In this document: positions 53,951-62,656 of the stretch, in pieces
How the letters are laid out: every line of letters starts with the position of its first letter
How positions within the stretch are numbered: position 1 is the stretch's first letter
Assembly (NCBI RefSeq): GCF_000940805.1
Contig: NZ_CP007142.1
Coordinates: forward strand, 1,712,593-1,776,592
Source: Gynuella sunshinyii YC6258
GTDB taxonomy: Bacteria; Pseudomonadota; Gammaproteobacteria; Pseudomonadales; Natronospirillaceae
DNA: 64,000 nucleotides
Direction of reading: 5' to 3'
Notes under the pieces: generated by a model
Databases searched by the model: none
Seen by the model: only the letters and a program-made list of their open reading frames with translations
Told to the model about the DNA's origin: nothing
Program-made: the position numbers and the translations under genes

Positions 53951-53951
53951 G

Positions 53952-56900
53952 TTAGTCCGTTAGTCTGGTGAGATAATGACTGATCAGCAGGTTCAGTTGG
54001 TGCAGTATGTTCTGGCCATCATCGAACGCAGGGCTTTCCAGCTTGATGGCATCACCATCCGGAGAGCGGATCAATGACAGGCTGATTTCGTGACCATCGG
54101 TGGCAAACGCCCGTTGTACAACGACGCCGTCATAACCGCTAGGGTATTCATCCTCAAACCGTAATTCATTAACGAAACCATCGAATGGGTAGCGTCCTAA
54201 TCTTCGCAGTCTTTCCTGGCTTCGCAATATCAGTTCATAGGGTACGTCGCTGTTGCCCATTGCCTGCTCAAACTCATGACGGGTTTGTTCGGCATGTTGT
54301 TGTTCATTGTGTTCGGGATGCACAGATAAAAATACCGGCAGCAGGTTCACAAACATCCCCACCTGTGGATTGTCCTCAGTATCCCGGCGCAAAGCCACGT
54401 GAGCACAGAATACGAACCGGTTACGACCAAACTGTTGATAAAACGCCCATGACATGGCTGCGACGACATCGGTGAAGCTGCATTTGCCAGCCACACCGGA
54501 ATTCAGTGAGACGATATCAAACAGTGGTGTGCCTGAATGAGGATCTATCCTGATCAGGGGGTTGGTTTCAATATCATCCAGTTGCTGCAGTAATTTTTTC
54601 GCGATGTCACTGGCTGGTTCATTGTACTGGCCACTATCCAGACGCTTTTGTTGCTCAGCGAGATAATCATCATAGCCGCTGCGCAGAGGTGGCAGAACCA
54701 TGGCCCGGTTATGCAATAGAGCGTCATAGATGCGAATCAGGTCTTCTGCCAATCGCCCGGTTGAATTGTCGTCTGCAGCAATATGATGAACGGTCAGCTG
54801 TAATAATTCTTCATCGCTATCCAGCTGGCAGCAGGATGCTGCAATCAGTGGGCCTTTGCGCAGATTGAATTTGAATATCTGCTTGGCAACCGTCGGAATA
54901 CCCGGCTGGTCTTGCAGGCTCCAGGTTCCGGGAATCCGGTTCACGATCATCTCTGATTCATCTGGGGGATCCATGAGAGTCAGCTTAAGATGCCCGGTTG
55001 CCGGGGTCACTGATGTTCTGAGTGTATGGTGGCGCTCGATCAGCATGGCCAGCGCTTTTTTAAGCAAATTGTCGTCAAACCCTGCTGCCCGGGTAATGTA
55101 ACGGGTACAGGTGATTGATGCATCACGGTGTTCCAGTAATTCGCGGAAAAACAGACCCACCTGCGCCAGGCAGCCGTGCAACTCGGTAGTGATGGTATTG
55201 GTCGCTGCCTGATTGAGTTCATTGATCAGATGACTCTGGCCGGCGAGGGTGGGGGCACGGTAAATATCTGCAACTTCGACGGAAATATTGAAATCCCGGC
55301 TCAAGGTGGAAGCCAACACAATCGCAGACATGCTGTTGCCGCCAATCTCAAAGAAGTGGTCCTGATCAGAGGTCGGAGAGATATGGGCCGTTTGTTGCCA
55401 GTAAAAAGCCAGCTGTGATGTCAGTGGATCGTTGAACGATTGCGGCTTGCTGAGTGGCTCAGCCTGATGACCGGCCAGCGCTTTGCGGTCGATCTTGAAA
55501 TTTTCGGTGTAGGGTAAGTGTTCAAGCTCAGTCAGGCTGGTCGGCACCATGTAATCCGGCAGCACTGCCAGTAAATGTTCTCGGATGGTTTTGAGGTTGT
55601 CAGCGTCCGGACTGTGAAAGACGACAAAACCATGCAGAGCTTTGTTGCCATGATCATCCTCTTTGGCGATGACCACGGCTTCCTTGACCCGTGCATGAGC
55701 ATTCAGGTGGTAATCAATCTCTCCCAGATCAACTCTGATGCCCCGAATCTTGACCTGGCTGTCCGTGCGTTGCAGATATTGCAGGTTGCCGGATTCATCC
55801 ATGCTGGCGAAGTCCCCGGTATAAAAGTAACGCCGGCCATCAATGACAGGAAATTTTTCCTGAGTCAGCTCCGGCTGCTGATAATATTCCATGGCAATCC
55901 GGGATCCTCCAAGATACAGCTCTCCAGGTTCTCCTGTCTTGACAGGAGTCCGGTCCGGTTTCAGCAGCAGCTGTTCCATCGCGCCAACTGGTTTGCCGAT
56001 GAGTACTTTTTCATCAGCTTGTGTTCGATGATAAAAATAACAGTGACTCAATCCAAAAATTTCGGTGGTTCCATACGCTGTGGCGACCCGTGCATTTGGA
56101 AATACCCGGTGTAGACGGTCGATGGATTGTCTGCTGAAAACGTCACCGCCGTACCAGACCAGCTGGACATTGGAAAAGCCGGACTGATCCGTCATTTGTT
56201 CAATGTGCTCGGACAGGTTTTTTAACAGCGCCGGTGGGCAGTGAAATGCAGTACATTGGCTGGCCTGTTGTGCCAGCCAGTTGAGATCCAGGGCTTTCTG
56301 TCGTTCCAGTATCAGCGTGGTACCTCCCTGCACCAGTGCACTCATCAGTTCCAGCATGCTGATACTCCAGGCATAACGGGCGATGGAATCAACGGTGTCC
56401 GCAGAGCTAATGCCAAGTGCTGACGAAGGTTCAATGATAGATGCCGACAGGCTCCTGTAGTTACCCAGCACGCCTTTGGCTTTTCCGGTACTGCCGGAGG
56501 TAAAAAAGATACAGGCCGGATCATCGGGCTTGCAGTCGAGCCGGGTTGTTTCGTGAACTTCGGTGGCACTCATACCATCAACATAAATGGTCGCCACACT
56601 GAAATCACTGGCCCGGTTCTGATAATGACTCTGGGTGATCAACACCGTTGGCATGATCGTGTCCAGCCGTTCTTTGATCTGAACATCCGGATGTTCAGGA
56701 TCGAGTGGAGCATAAATGGCTCCCACCCTGAAGATGGCTAGCATGGATACGAGAATGTCTTCTGATGGATCCAGCATGACAGCGACAAATTTCCCGGGTT
56801 TGACACCTGCTGCGTATAAGTACAGCGACAACGCCTTGACCCGCTGGTTCAGCTCTGCGTAACTGACAGCCCTGTCCTGAAAACGGATTGCTGTTTTGTC

Positions 56901-56963
56901 TGGTGATGTTTCCGCGTAGTGAAGAATCACATCATCCAGACGGGGATGTTCATTGGATATCAT
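53952..56963 (-). CDS. Nonribosomal peptide synthetase, A-T-C module
   Basis: NRPS protein of about 1003 residues. ATG 56963 is used (AAGGAG upstream, with loose spacing); an in-frame TTG at 57008 is the alternative. The adenylation domain (about 1-500) has FFTSGSTGKAKGV, TAYGTTEIF, YTGDFASMDE and the catalytic lysine in ENFKIDRKAL. In the A4 region an ungapped match to gramicidin synthetase puts serine (RYAWSISMLE) where the alpha-amino-binding aspartate should be, so the substrate may lack a normal alpha-amino group. The carrier domain has FFEIGGNSMSAI. The C-terminal condensation domain (about 600-1000) has LIERHHTLRTS and the active-site LTVHHIAADD. With no domain after it, the acceptor must come in trans. 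Confidence 0.9.
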   Translation of the reverse strand: MISNEHPRLDDVILHYAETSPDKTAIRFQDRAVSYAELNQRVKALSLYLYAAGVKPGKFVAVMLDPSEDILVSMLAIFRVGAIYAPLDPEHPDVQIKERLDTIMPTVLITQSHYQNRASDFSVATIYVDGMSATEVHETTRLDCKPDDPACIFFTSGSTGKAKGVLGNYRSLSASIIEPSSALGISSADTVDSIARYAWSISMLELMSALVQGGTTLILERQKALDLNWLAQQASQCTAFHCPPALLKNLSEHIEQMTDQSGFSNVQLVWYGGDVFSRQSIDRLHRVFPNARVATAYGTTEIFGLSHCYFYHRTQADEKVLIGKPVGAMEQLLLKPDRTPVKTGEPGELYLGGSRIAMEYYQQPELTQEKFPVIDGRRYFYTGDFASMDESGNLQYLQRTDSQVKIRGIRVDLGEIDYHLNAHARVKEAVVIAKEDDHGNKALHGFVVFHSPDADNLKTIREHLLAVLPDYMVPTSLTELEHLPYTENFKIDRKALAGHQAEPLSKPQSFNDPLTSQLAFYWQQTAHISPTSDQDHFFEIGGNSMSAIVLASTLSRDFNISVEVADIYRAPTLAGQSHLINELNQAATNTITTELHGCLAQVGLFFRELLEHRDASITCTRYITRAAGFDDNLLKKALAMLIERHHTLRTSVTPATGHLKLTLMDPPDESEMIVNRIPGTWSLQDQPGIPTVAKQIFKFNLRKGPLIAASCCQLDSDEELLQLTVHHIAADDNSTGRLAEDLIRIYDALLHNRAMVLPPLRSGYDDYLAEQQKRLDSGQYNEPASDIAKKLLQQLDDIETNPLIRIDPHSGTPLFDIVSLNSGVAGKCSFTDVVAAMSWAFYQQFGRNRFVFCAHVALRRDTEDNPQVGMFVNLLPVFLSVHPEHNEQQHAEQTRHEFEQAMGNSDVPYELILRSQERLRRLGRYPFDGFVNELRFEDEYPSGYDGVVVQRAFATDGHEISLSLIRSPDGDAIKLESPAFDDGQNILHQLNLLISHYLTRLTD

Positions 56964-57054
56964 AGCTGACAGCCTGGCTCCTTGTTCTTTCGAGCTATCC
57001 TGACTCAACCGTATGGCAACGCTTCGGAGCCGCTGTCGTTGTCAGGGCATATCA

Positions 57055-57072
57055 ATCCTGCACCGGCAGGAT
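57055..57072 (-). promoter_or_regulatory. Hairpin between the flavoprotein and NRPS genes
   Basis: ATCCTGC and GCAGGAT form a perfect seven-pair stem around four bases in the 97- to 142-base spacer before the NRPS start. No T-run follows on minus. It may set the ratio of the two products. Confidence 0.35.
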
Positions 57073-57105
57073 GAAAAGTTGTTGATGACGGTAAATTAGG
57101 ATAAT

Positions 57106-58260
57106 TCAGTAGTATTTTGCGTCCATTCCAAGACCCAGCAGGTGTCTGCCAAAGGTTTGTGATGCAATGGTGTAATCCGTCTGGGCATGACAACCGGTAA
57201 TACGGATATCCCGAAACAGACGCTGCATTTCGTTATTGCTGAACCACGCGTTACCGCCGGATGCCATAGATAACCTGTTAACGGCTTCGATCAGAATTTT
57301 TATGGCATAGGATTGCTGACATCTCCAATTCAGCACATCGTCCGGAGAAGGTAATCGTTGTTGACTGGCGCGATCCATCATTTCCCTCCAGTCGTTCTCT
57401 AGCAAAAGTTGCGCCGTTTTTGTTTGGTTGACGGATTCAGCCAGATACATCTGTGCCGGTGCATTATTGATTTCCCGAGCGCCCGAGTAAGCTCTGATGC
57501 GTGTTTTGGTCTTTTCGGTAAACAACTCAATAAAGCGTTTGGCGATTCCCAGAGACACCGCAGCAAAGCCAATTGAGAACACCGGTGAGAATGGAGTGTA
57601 AAAAATATCGCCACTATGGCTTTTATATCCACGACTCAGACCGAAGTTCAGACCGAACAATGATTCGGTGCGATATTCCGGTACGAACACGTCTTTCAGT
57701 ACGAGAGATTTGCTGCCAGTGCCGCGTAAAGCTGCAGTGTCCCAATCATCCAGAATTTCATAATCACTGCGGGGAACCACCGCAAAACACGGGCCGGGCT
57801 GGCCCATATTATTTGTTCCCATGTATCCAAGTACTGCCCAGTCAGCATGATCGCAGCCGGATGACCAGCCGAATGTGCCGGATAGGCGAATGCCGCCTTC
57901 GGTTTTTTCCCATTGTCCTAATGGCGCCACTGATGAGCTGACCAGTGCTTCCGGATTTTCGCCCCAGATTTCGTTTTGTAGTTTGGGTGCAAACAAGGCA
58001 ATGGCGTGAGAGTGGTTGGCCAGCAGTCCGGTAGCCCACGCAGTGGAGGCACAGGCCTCAGCAATTCTGGCGATACAATTTGCATATTCCGGATAACTTA
58101 CTTCTAATCCACCAAATGCTTTGGGCTGTAGGGCGCGAAAAAAACCGGTCTGTTTGAGCAGGTCGATATTTTCTTGCGGGACCATGGCAATTTTTTCTGC
58201 TTCGGCAGCGTTATTGCGAATGGCAGGCAATATCTGATTTATATTATTTAAAAGGTTCAT
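57106..58260 (-). CDS. Acyl-CoA dehydrogenase-fold flavoprotein (possible group D monooxygenase)
   Basis: Protein of 384 residues with the complete acyl-CoA dehydrogenase fold. LLKQTGFFRALQPKAFGGLEVSYPEY near the N-terminus, GIRLSGTFGWSSGCDHADWAVLG in the middle barrel and the four-helix C-terminus (GNAWFSNNEMQRLFRDIRI) are closest to the HsaA/HpaH-like flavin-dependent hydroxylases rather than to true dehydrogenases. Such enzymes need reduced flavin from a reductase, and none is encoded nearby. A dehydrogenase acting on carrier-bound substrates, as in pyrrole formation from prolyl groups, is an alternative. It is the first minus-strand gene of the cluster; the ribosome site before ATG 58260 is poor. 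Confidence 0.83.
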   Translation of the reverse strand: MNLLNNINQILPAIRNNAAEAEKIAMVPQENIDLLKQTGFFRALQPKAFGGLEVSYPEYANCIARIAEACASTAWATGLLANHSHAIALFAPKLQNEIWGENPEALVSSSVAPLGQWEKTEGGIRLSGTFGWSSGCDHADWAVLGYMGTNNMGQPGPCFAVVPRSDYEILDDWDTAALRGTGSKSLVLKDVFVPEYRTESLFGLNFGLSRGYKSHSGDIFYTPFSPVFSIGFAAVSLGIAKRFIELFTEKTKTRIRAYSGAREINNAPAQMYLAESVNQTKTAQLLLENDWREMMDRASQQRLPSPDDVLNWRCQQSYAIKILIEAVNRLSMASGGNAWFSNNEMQRLFRDIRITGCHAQTDYTIASQTFGRHLLGLGMDAKYY

Positions 58261-58428
58261 AATTTTTGCATGCTAAGTAGTTGGGCTGCTTCGGTTTCAC
58301 ATAACAACGGCAAACAATGAAGTCAGTGTCCGGGAAAAAATTAACGTCTGACAAATAAGACAAAATTATGGCTAAATGATGATTTGTTCATACGCCATTT
58401 AACGCAATCAACAAAGGGAATATGTCAT
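58261..58428. promoter_or_regulatory. Divergent promoter region of the biosynthetic cluster
   Basis: 168 bases separate the minus-strand operon (flavoprotein, NRPS and on) from the plus-strand monooxygenase pair. The right half is AT-rich (TGACAAATAAGACAAAATTATGGC) in a way typical of promoters. No strong palindrome is seen. Confidence 0.4.
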
Positions 58429-59700
58429 ATGCCAGATAAACAAGGCAAGAATAAAGCGTTGATCATCGGTGCTGGTACCGGCGGATTGCTGGCTGCCGCC
58501 GCGTTATCGCCTTACTTCAAAACGGTTCAGGTGGTGGAAAAAGATAGCCTGCCGTTGTCACCCGCCGTTCGTAAGGGCGTCGGCCAGGCGGCGCATTTGC
58601 ACAGCCTGTTGTTAGGGGGACTGCAGATACTGGAGCGTTTTTTACCGGGTATTGCTGACGATCTTCGCCGGGCAGGATCAAAAACCCTTCGGGCCGGACT
58701 GGATCAACAGATCCATGAATACGGCGTCTGGTTACCCGAACGTGATCTTGGTTTTGAGATTCTGGCTCAGTCTCGTTATTTGCTTGAGCATGTAATCCGC
58801 GATCGGGTGGCCCGGTTGGCTAACGTTGTAATCGATGACCAATGGCGCATTGAGCAGTTGATTTTATCAACCGGCAAAACAGTTGTTGGTGCGGTGGGGG
58901 GCAGGGATTCAAATGATACCGAAGAACTGCTGGCAGATCTGGTAGTGGATTGTTCCGGGCGGGCTGGAAAATTTGTTCGTCAACTGTCGAATTTTTTTCC
59001 AGATATGGATCGAGTGGATGAAATTCAATCCAACATTGTTTATGCATCTGCATTTGTAGATAAGCCGCCGGCGCTGGCCGGGCAGCGGGAAAACATTTTA
59101 ATTATCGCTGAACCGGGAGCATCTGCCGGCGGTGCACTGATCGATATTGAAGGGAACCGCTGGTGTGTGTCCTTGCATGGTCGTAATGGGGTGGTACCAC
59201 CGACTGATCCGGAAGCATGGAAATCATTTGCCCGTAGTCTTCCTGCCGATCGAATCTATCAGCGTCTGACTCAGGCGGAATACATTCACCCGGTTTCGGT
59301 ATACAAAAAACCTCTTTCTATCTGGCGGCGTTTTGATTTGATGACTGATTTTCCCGGTGGTTATTTTCCACTGGGAGATGTGATTACCAGTGTTAACCCG
59401 ACCTTTGGCCAGGGTATGACTTTGGGGTTTGGTCACGCAGTGGCGTTATTTGAGGCGTTTGCGGCAGGTGGTTCCGATGAGATCATCCAGAAACATTACC
59501 TGAAAGCAGCTGCGGACTGGTCACAAAAAGCATGGCGTGTATGTGCTGCCTACGACTCTTCTTTTAAAGGGGATGAGCTGTCACGACAGAAGAATTTTCA
59601 GATACTGCGATCATTGTCGTTAAAAAAACAAAACGAAGCCATTGCTGACCCAGAGGTGCATAAACGCCTGTTTCGTCAGGCGCAGATGATTAATCAGTGA
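58429..59700 (+). CDS. FAD-dependent monooxygenase, first of a tandem pair
   Basis: Protein of 423 residues. ATG 58429 with AAAGGG about 9 bases upstream is chosen over an in-frame start 15 codons earlier. The FAD-binding motif ALIIGAGTGGLLAAAAL lies at about 8-25, followed by RKGVGQAAHLHSLLLGGLQILERFLPG, LAQSRYLLEHVIRDRV, LVVDCSGRAGKFVRQL, and GGYFPLGDVITSVNPTFGQGMT, the second FAD motif. The layout resembles polyether-type epoxidases (MonCI/Lsd18) and related single-component flavin monooxygenases. The WxWxIP motif of halogenases is absent. Hydroxylation or epoxidation of the cluster product is likely. The next gene is a clear paralogue 20 bases downstream. Confidence 0.88.
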   Translation: MPDKQGKNKALIIGAGTGGLLAAAALSPYFKTVQVVEKDSLPLSPAVRKGVGQAAHLHSLLLGGLQILERFLPGIADDLRRAGSKTLRAGLDQQIHEYGVWLPERDLGFEILAQSRYLLEHVIRDRVARLANVVIDDQWRIEQLILSTGKTVVGAVGGRDSNDTEELLADLVVDCSGRAGKFVRQLSNFFPDMDRVDEIQSNIVYASAFVDKPPALAGQRENILIIAEPGASAGGALIDIEGNRWCVSLHGRNGVVPPTDPEAWKSFARSLPADRIYQRLTQAEYIHPVSVYKKPLSIWRRFDLMTDFPGGYFPLGDVITSVNPTFGQGMTLGFGHAVALFEAFAAGGSDEIIQKHYLKAAADWSQKAWRVCAAYDSSFKGDELSRQKNFQILRSLSLKKQNEAIADPEVHKRLFRQAQMINQ

Positions 59701-59720
59701 ACTTAAAGGAACGGGGTACT

Positions 59721-60989
59721 ATGGAAAAGTTTGATCATGCCATTGTCATAGGTGCAGGAATGGCCGGTCTGAGTTCGGCTGCGGTTTTGTCTGCATATTT
59801 TAATAAAGTGACCGTGTTGGATAAGGATTGTCTGCTCCCCGCAGATGAAGGCTTTCCCAACGGGATACGCAAAGCAGTTCCTCAGGGCGGACATATTCAT
59901 ATTCTGTTACGCGCCGGACTGGATGTACTGGAGTCTGTTTATCCGGGTATTTCCCAGACGTTGGAGGCGCGCGGATCTGTCCGTATCCAGCTGGGAGTGG
60001 ATCAGCAGATGTTTGAGTTTGGCGAATGGATGCCGGAGCGGGATCTTGGTGTTTACTTTCTGTCGCAATCTCGTCCTTTGCTGGAACAGGTGGTGCTGGA
60101 ATATACCGAAGCAATTGCGAATGTCGATATCCGCGATCGAACCGCTGTGTCACAGGTGTCGTTGCCGGATTTGCATACGGTCTCTCAACCGACGGTGACT
60201 CTGGCCGATGGGGAACAATTAACGGCCAGCCTGATTGTCGATGCGGCGGGAAATGCCGGTCCGTTTATCTCCCGGCTTAATGCTCAATTGGTTGAGGCGG
60301 TTCAGGTCGATACCTTCCCAACCAATATTTTTTATTCCACCGTTCATTTTAAAAAAACCACCGACTGGTGTGGAAGGCAGGAAAATATCCTGATCATTCC
60401 AGAGCCGGGGGTGGGTGATATTGGTGGTTCACTGATTTCGGTGGAACAAGAGTCCTGGTGCGTTTCGTTGCACGGCCGTAACGGTGCCCATCCACCCCGA
60501 ACCATGGATGAGTGGATGGAAGCGGCGCGGGCATTGCCCAATGACCGGATATGGCAGCGCATCCGTGATGCCCAGCCCGTCAGTGAGGTGCGGGTATTTA
60601 AAAAGCCCACTTCCACGTTCCGACGTTTTGATCTGAATGATCATTTGCCTGCCGGGTATTTGCCGGTCGGTGACACCATTACCAGTTTTAATCCCATTTA
60701 TGGTCAAGGCATGAGTGTGGCGCTCGGACATGTCAGAGTTCTGCGCGAGCAGCTGGCTCAATACGATGACTTTTCCGGTTTTCGCTCCAGGTATCTGAAA
60801 GCCGCCTGTGAATGGTCGCGACAGGCCTGGCAGCGGACGGTGTCTTTCGATACCAATTATCGTCTGGTGGAAGGTCAGGAAGCCCGCATCGGCGTCATGC
60901 GCAAGTTGACCCTGGCTCAGCATGCCAAAGCCAAAGCGGACCCGGAATTTCATCTGAAGCTGGCCAGACAGGCTCAAATGCTGTCTTAG
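59721..60989 (+). CDS. FAD-dependent monooxygenase, second of a tandem pair
   Basis: Protein of 422 residues, a paralogue of the protein before it with equal length and conserved blocks throughout: HAIVIGAGMAGLSSAAVL (about 5-22), RKAVPQGGHIHILLRAGLDVLESVYPG, LSQSRPLLEQVVLEY, LIVDAAGNAGPFISRL, SLHGRNGAHPP and AGYLPVGDTITSFNPIYGQGMS. ATG 59721 has AAAGGAACGGGG upstream; an in-frame GTG at 59697 overlaps the previous stop and is less likely. Two tandem copies suggest two successive oxidations or a heterodimer. It ends the plus-strand part of the biosynthetic cluster. Confidence 0.88.
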   Translation: MEKFDHAIVIGAGMAGLSSAAVLSAYFNKVTVLDKDCLLPADEGFPNGIRKAVPQGGHIHILLRAGLDVLESVYPGISQTLEARGSVRIQLGVDQQMFEFGEWMPERDLGVYFLSQSRPLLEQVVLEYTEAIANVDIRDRTAVSQVSLPDLHTVSQPTVTLADGEQLTASLIVDAAGNAGPFISRLNAQLVEAVQVDTFPTNIFYSTVHFKKTTDWCGRQENILIIPEPGVGDIGGSLISVEQESWCVSLHGRNGAHPPRTMDEWMEAARALPNDRIWQRIRDAQPVSEVRVFKKPTSTFRRFDLNDHLPAGYLPVGDTITSFNPIYGQGMSVALGHVRVLREQLAQYDDFSGFRSRYLKAACEWSRQAWQRTVSFDTNYRLVEGQEARIGVMRKLTLAQHAKAKADPEFHLKLARQAQMLS

Positions 60990-61171
60990 TTCGTGGCGCT
61001 TGCGGAACTAGATAGTAGGGCAACTGAGTATGGACTGCGCTGCTTTCTGATACGCCATTTGCGGGGGTTAATCTGTCTGACATCAGTATTGCTTACTTTT
61101 GTGCTTTCGGGCATGGACAGGTATGATCCGCGCCCTTTGTTCACCCTCCAGACAAAAACCACAGGAAAACT

Positions 61172-62656
61172 ATGCTTTTGTTATCCAGAAAACAGGACTG
61201 GCTTGGTAATGTTCGCGCAGATGTTTTAGCTGGTCTCGTTGTGGCCCTGGCGTTAATCCCAGAAGCCATCGCATTTTCTATTATTGCCGGAGTGCATCCG
61301 AAAGTCGGTCTCTATGCGTCTTTCTGTATTGCCGTGATCACCGCTTTTGTTGGTGGTCGGCCGGGTATGATTTCTGCTGCCACCGGTGCGATGGCGCTGC
61401 TGATGGTAAACCTGGTCAAAGATCATGGCCTGCAGTACCTGCTGGCGGCGACGTTGCTGACTGGTGGATTGCAGATCATCGCCGGTTATCTGCAGCTGGC
61501 CAATCTGATGCGCTTTGTGTCCCGTGCCGTGGTCACCGGCTTTGTGAATGCGCTGGCGATTCTGATCTTTATGGCGCAGTTACCTGAGCTGATCAATGTC
61601 ACCTGGCATGTGTATGCACTTGCTGCCGCCGGGTTGCTGATCATTTATACCTTTCCGCTGATCAATAAAACCATTCCCTCGCCGTTGGTCTGTATTCTGT
61701 CGTTGACTGCTGTCTCGATATTACTTGGACTGGATGTTCGCACGGTAGGGGATATGGGTGAGTTGCCGGACGCGCTGCCGATGTTTTTGTGGCCCGATGT
61801 GCCACTGGATCTCTCGACGCTGAAAATCATTTTTCCTTACTCGGCGGCAATGGCCGTAGTCGGGTTGCTGGAGTCGTTGATGACGGCGACGATTGTGGAT
61901 GATCTGACCGATACCCCCAGTGATAAAAACCGCGAGTGCAAAGGACAGGGCATCGCGAACATAGTTGCGGGTTTCTTTGGCGGTATGGCTGGTTGTGCCA
62001 TGATCGGTCAGTCTGTGATAAACGTGAAATCCGGTGGACGAGGGCGGTTGTCGACCTTTATCGCCGGTTCCATGTTGCTGACGCTGGTCGTGTTTCTGAG
62101 TGACTGGGTTTCTATTATTCCCATGGCGGCCCTGGTGGCGGTGATGATCATGGTCTCCATCGGAACATTCAACTGGGGATCGATCCGTGACTTAAAAACA
62201 TTGCCGCTGTCTACCAATATTGTCATGATCCTGACTGTGGTGGTGGTGGTCTGGACTCACAATCTGGCCTATGGCGTGCTCGCCGGGGTACTGATGGCAG
62301 CCTTGTTTTTCGCCAACAAAATCGGCCACTTCATGTATGTTGAGTCGGATTTGTCGGCAGATGGGGAGTCCAGAGTTTATCGTGTGGTTGGACAGGTATT
62401 TTTTGCCTCATCCGATAAGTTCAACCGGTCATTTGATTTTAAAGAAGCGCTGGCAGAGGTCACCATTGATCTCAGCCGGGCACATTTCTGGGACATAACC
62501 GCCGTTGGTGCGCTCGACAAAGTGGTGATCAAGTTCCGTCGTGAAGGTGCCAGAGTCAACGTGATTGGAATGAATGAAGCCAGTGAAACCATTGTTGATC
62601 GTTTTGGGGTTCATGATAAGCCGGAAGAGCTTGATAAAGTATTGGGAGGTCATTAA
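61172..62656 (+). CDS. SulP-family anion transporter with STAS domain
   Basis: Inner-membrane protein of 494 residues. The transport domain (about 10-385) begins [38 protein letters not shown], the family signature, with some 12 to 14 hydrophobic segments. The C-terminal STAS domain (about 395-494) contains [23 protein letters not shown]. Members carry sulfate, bicarbonate or dicarboxylates; the substrate cannot be told. Its stop shares one base with the start of the universal stress protein gene (TAATG), a common SulP-Usp pairing. ATG 61172 has ACAGGAAAAC upstream. It is unlikely to belong to the biosynthetic cluster, 182 bases upstream. Confidence 0.93.
   Translation: MLLLSRKQDWLGNVRADVLAGLVVALALIPEAIAFSIIAGVHPKVGLYASFCIAVITAFVGGRPGMISAATGAMALLMVNLVKDHGLQYLLAATLLTGGLQIIAGYLQLANLMRFVSRAVVTGFVNALAILIFMAQLPELINVTWHVYALAAAGLLIIYTFPLINKTIPSPLVCILSLTAVSILLGLDVRTVGDMGELPDALPMFLWPDVPLDLSTLKIIFPYSAAMAVVGLLESLMTATIVDDLTDTPSDKNRECKGQGIANIVAGFFGGMAGCAMIGQSVINVKSGGRGRLSTFIAGSMLLTLVVFLSDWVSIIPMAALVAVMIMVSIGTFNWGSIRDLKTLPLSTNIVMILTVVVVVWTHNLAYGVLAGVLMAALFFANKIGHFMYVESDLSADGESRVYRVVGQVFFASSDKFNRSFDFKEALAEVTIDLSRAHFWDITAVGALDKVVIKFRREGARVNVIGMNEASETIVDRFGVHDKPEELDKVLGGH

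Noticed and set aside
58429-60989. Flavin-dependent halogenases
   Set aside because: The WxWxIP motif is missing in both proteins and other blocks match monooxygenases better.
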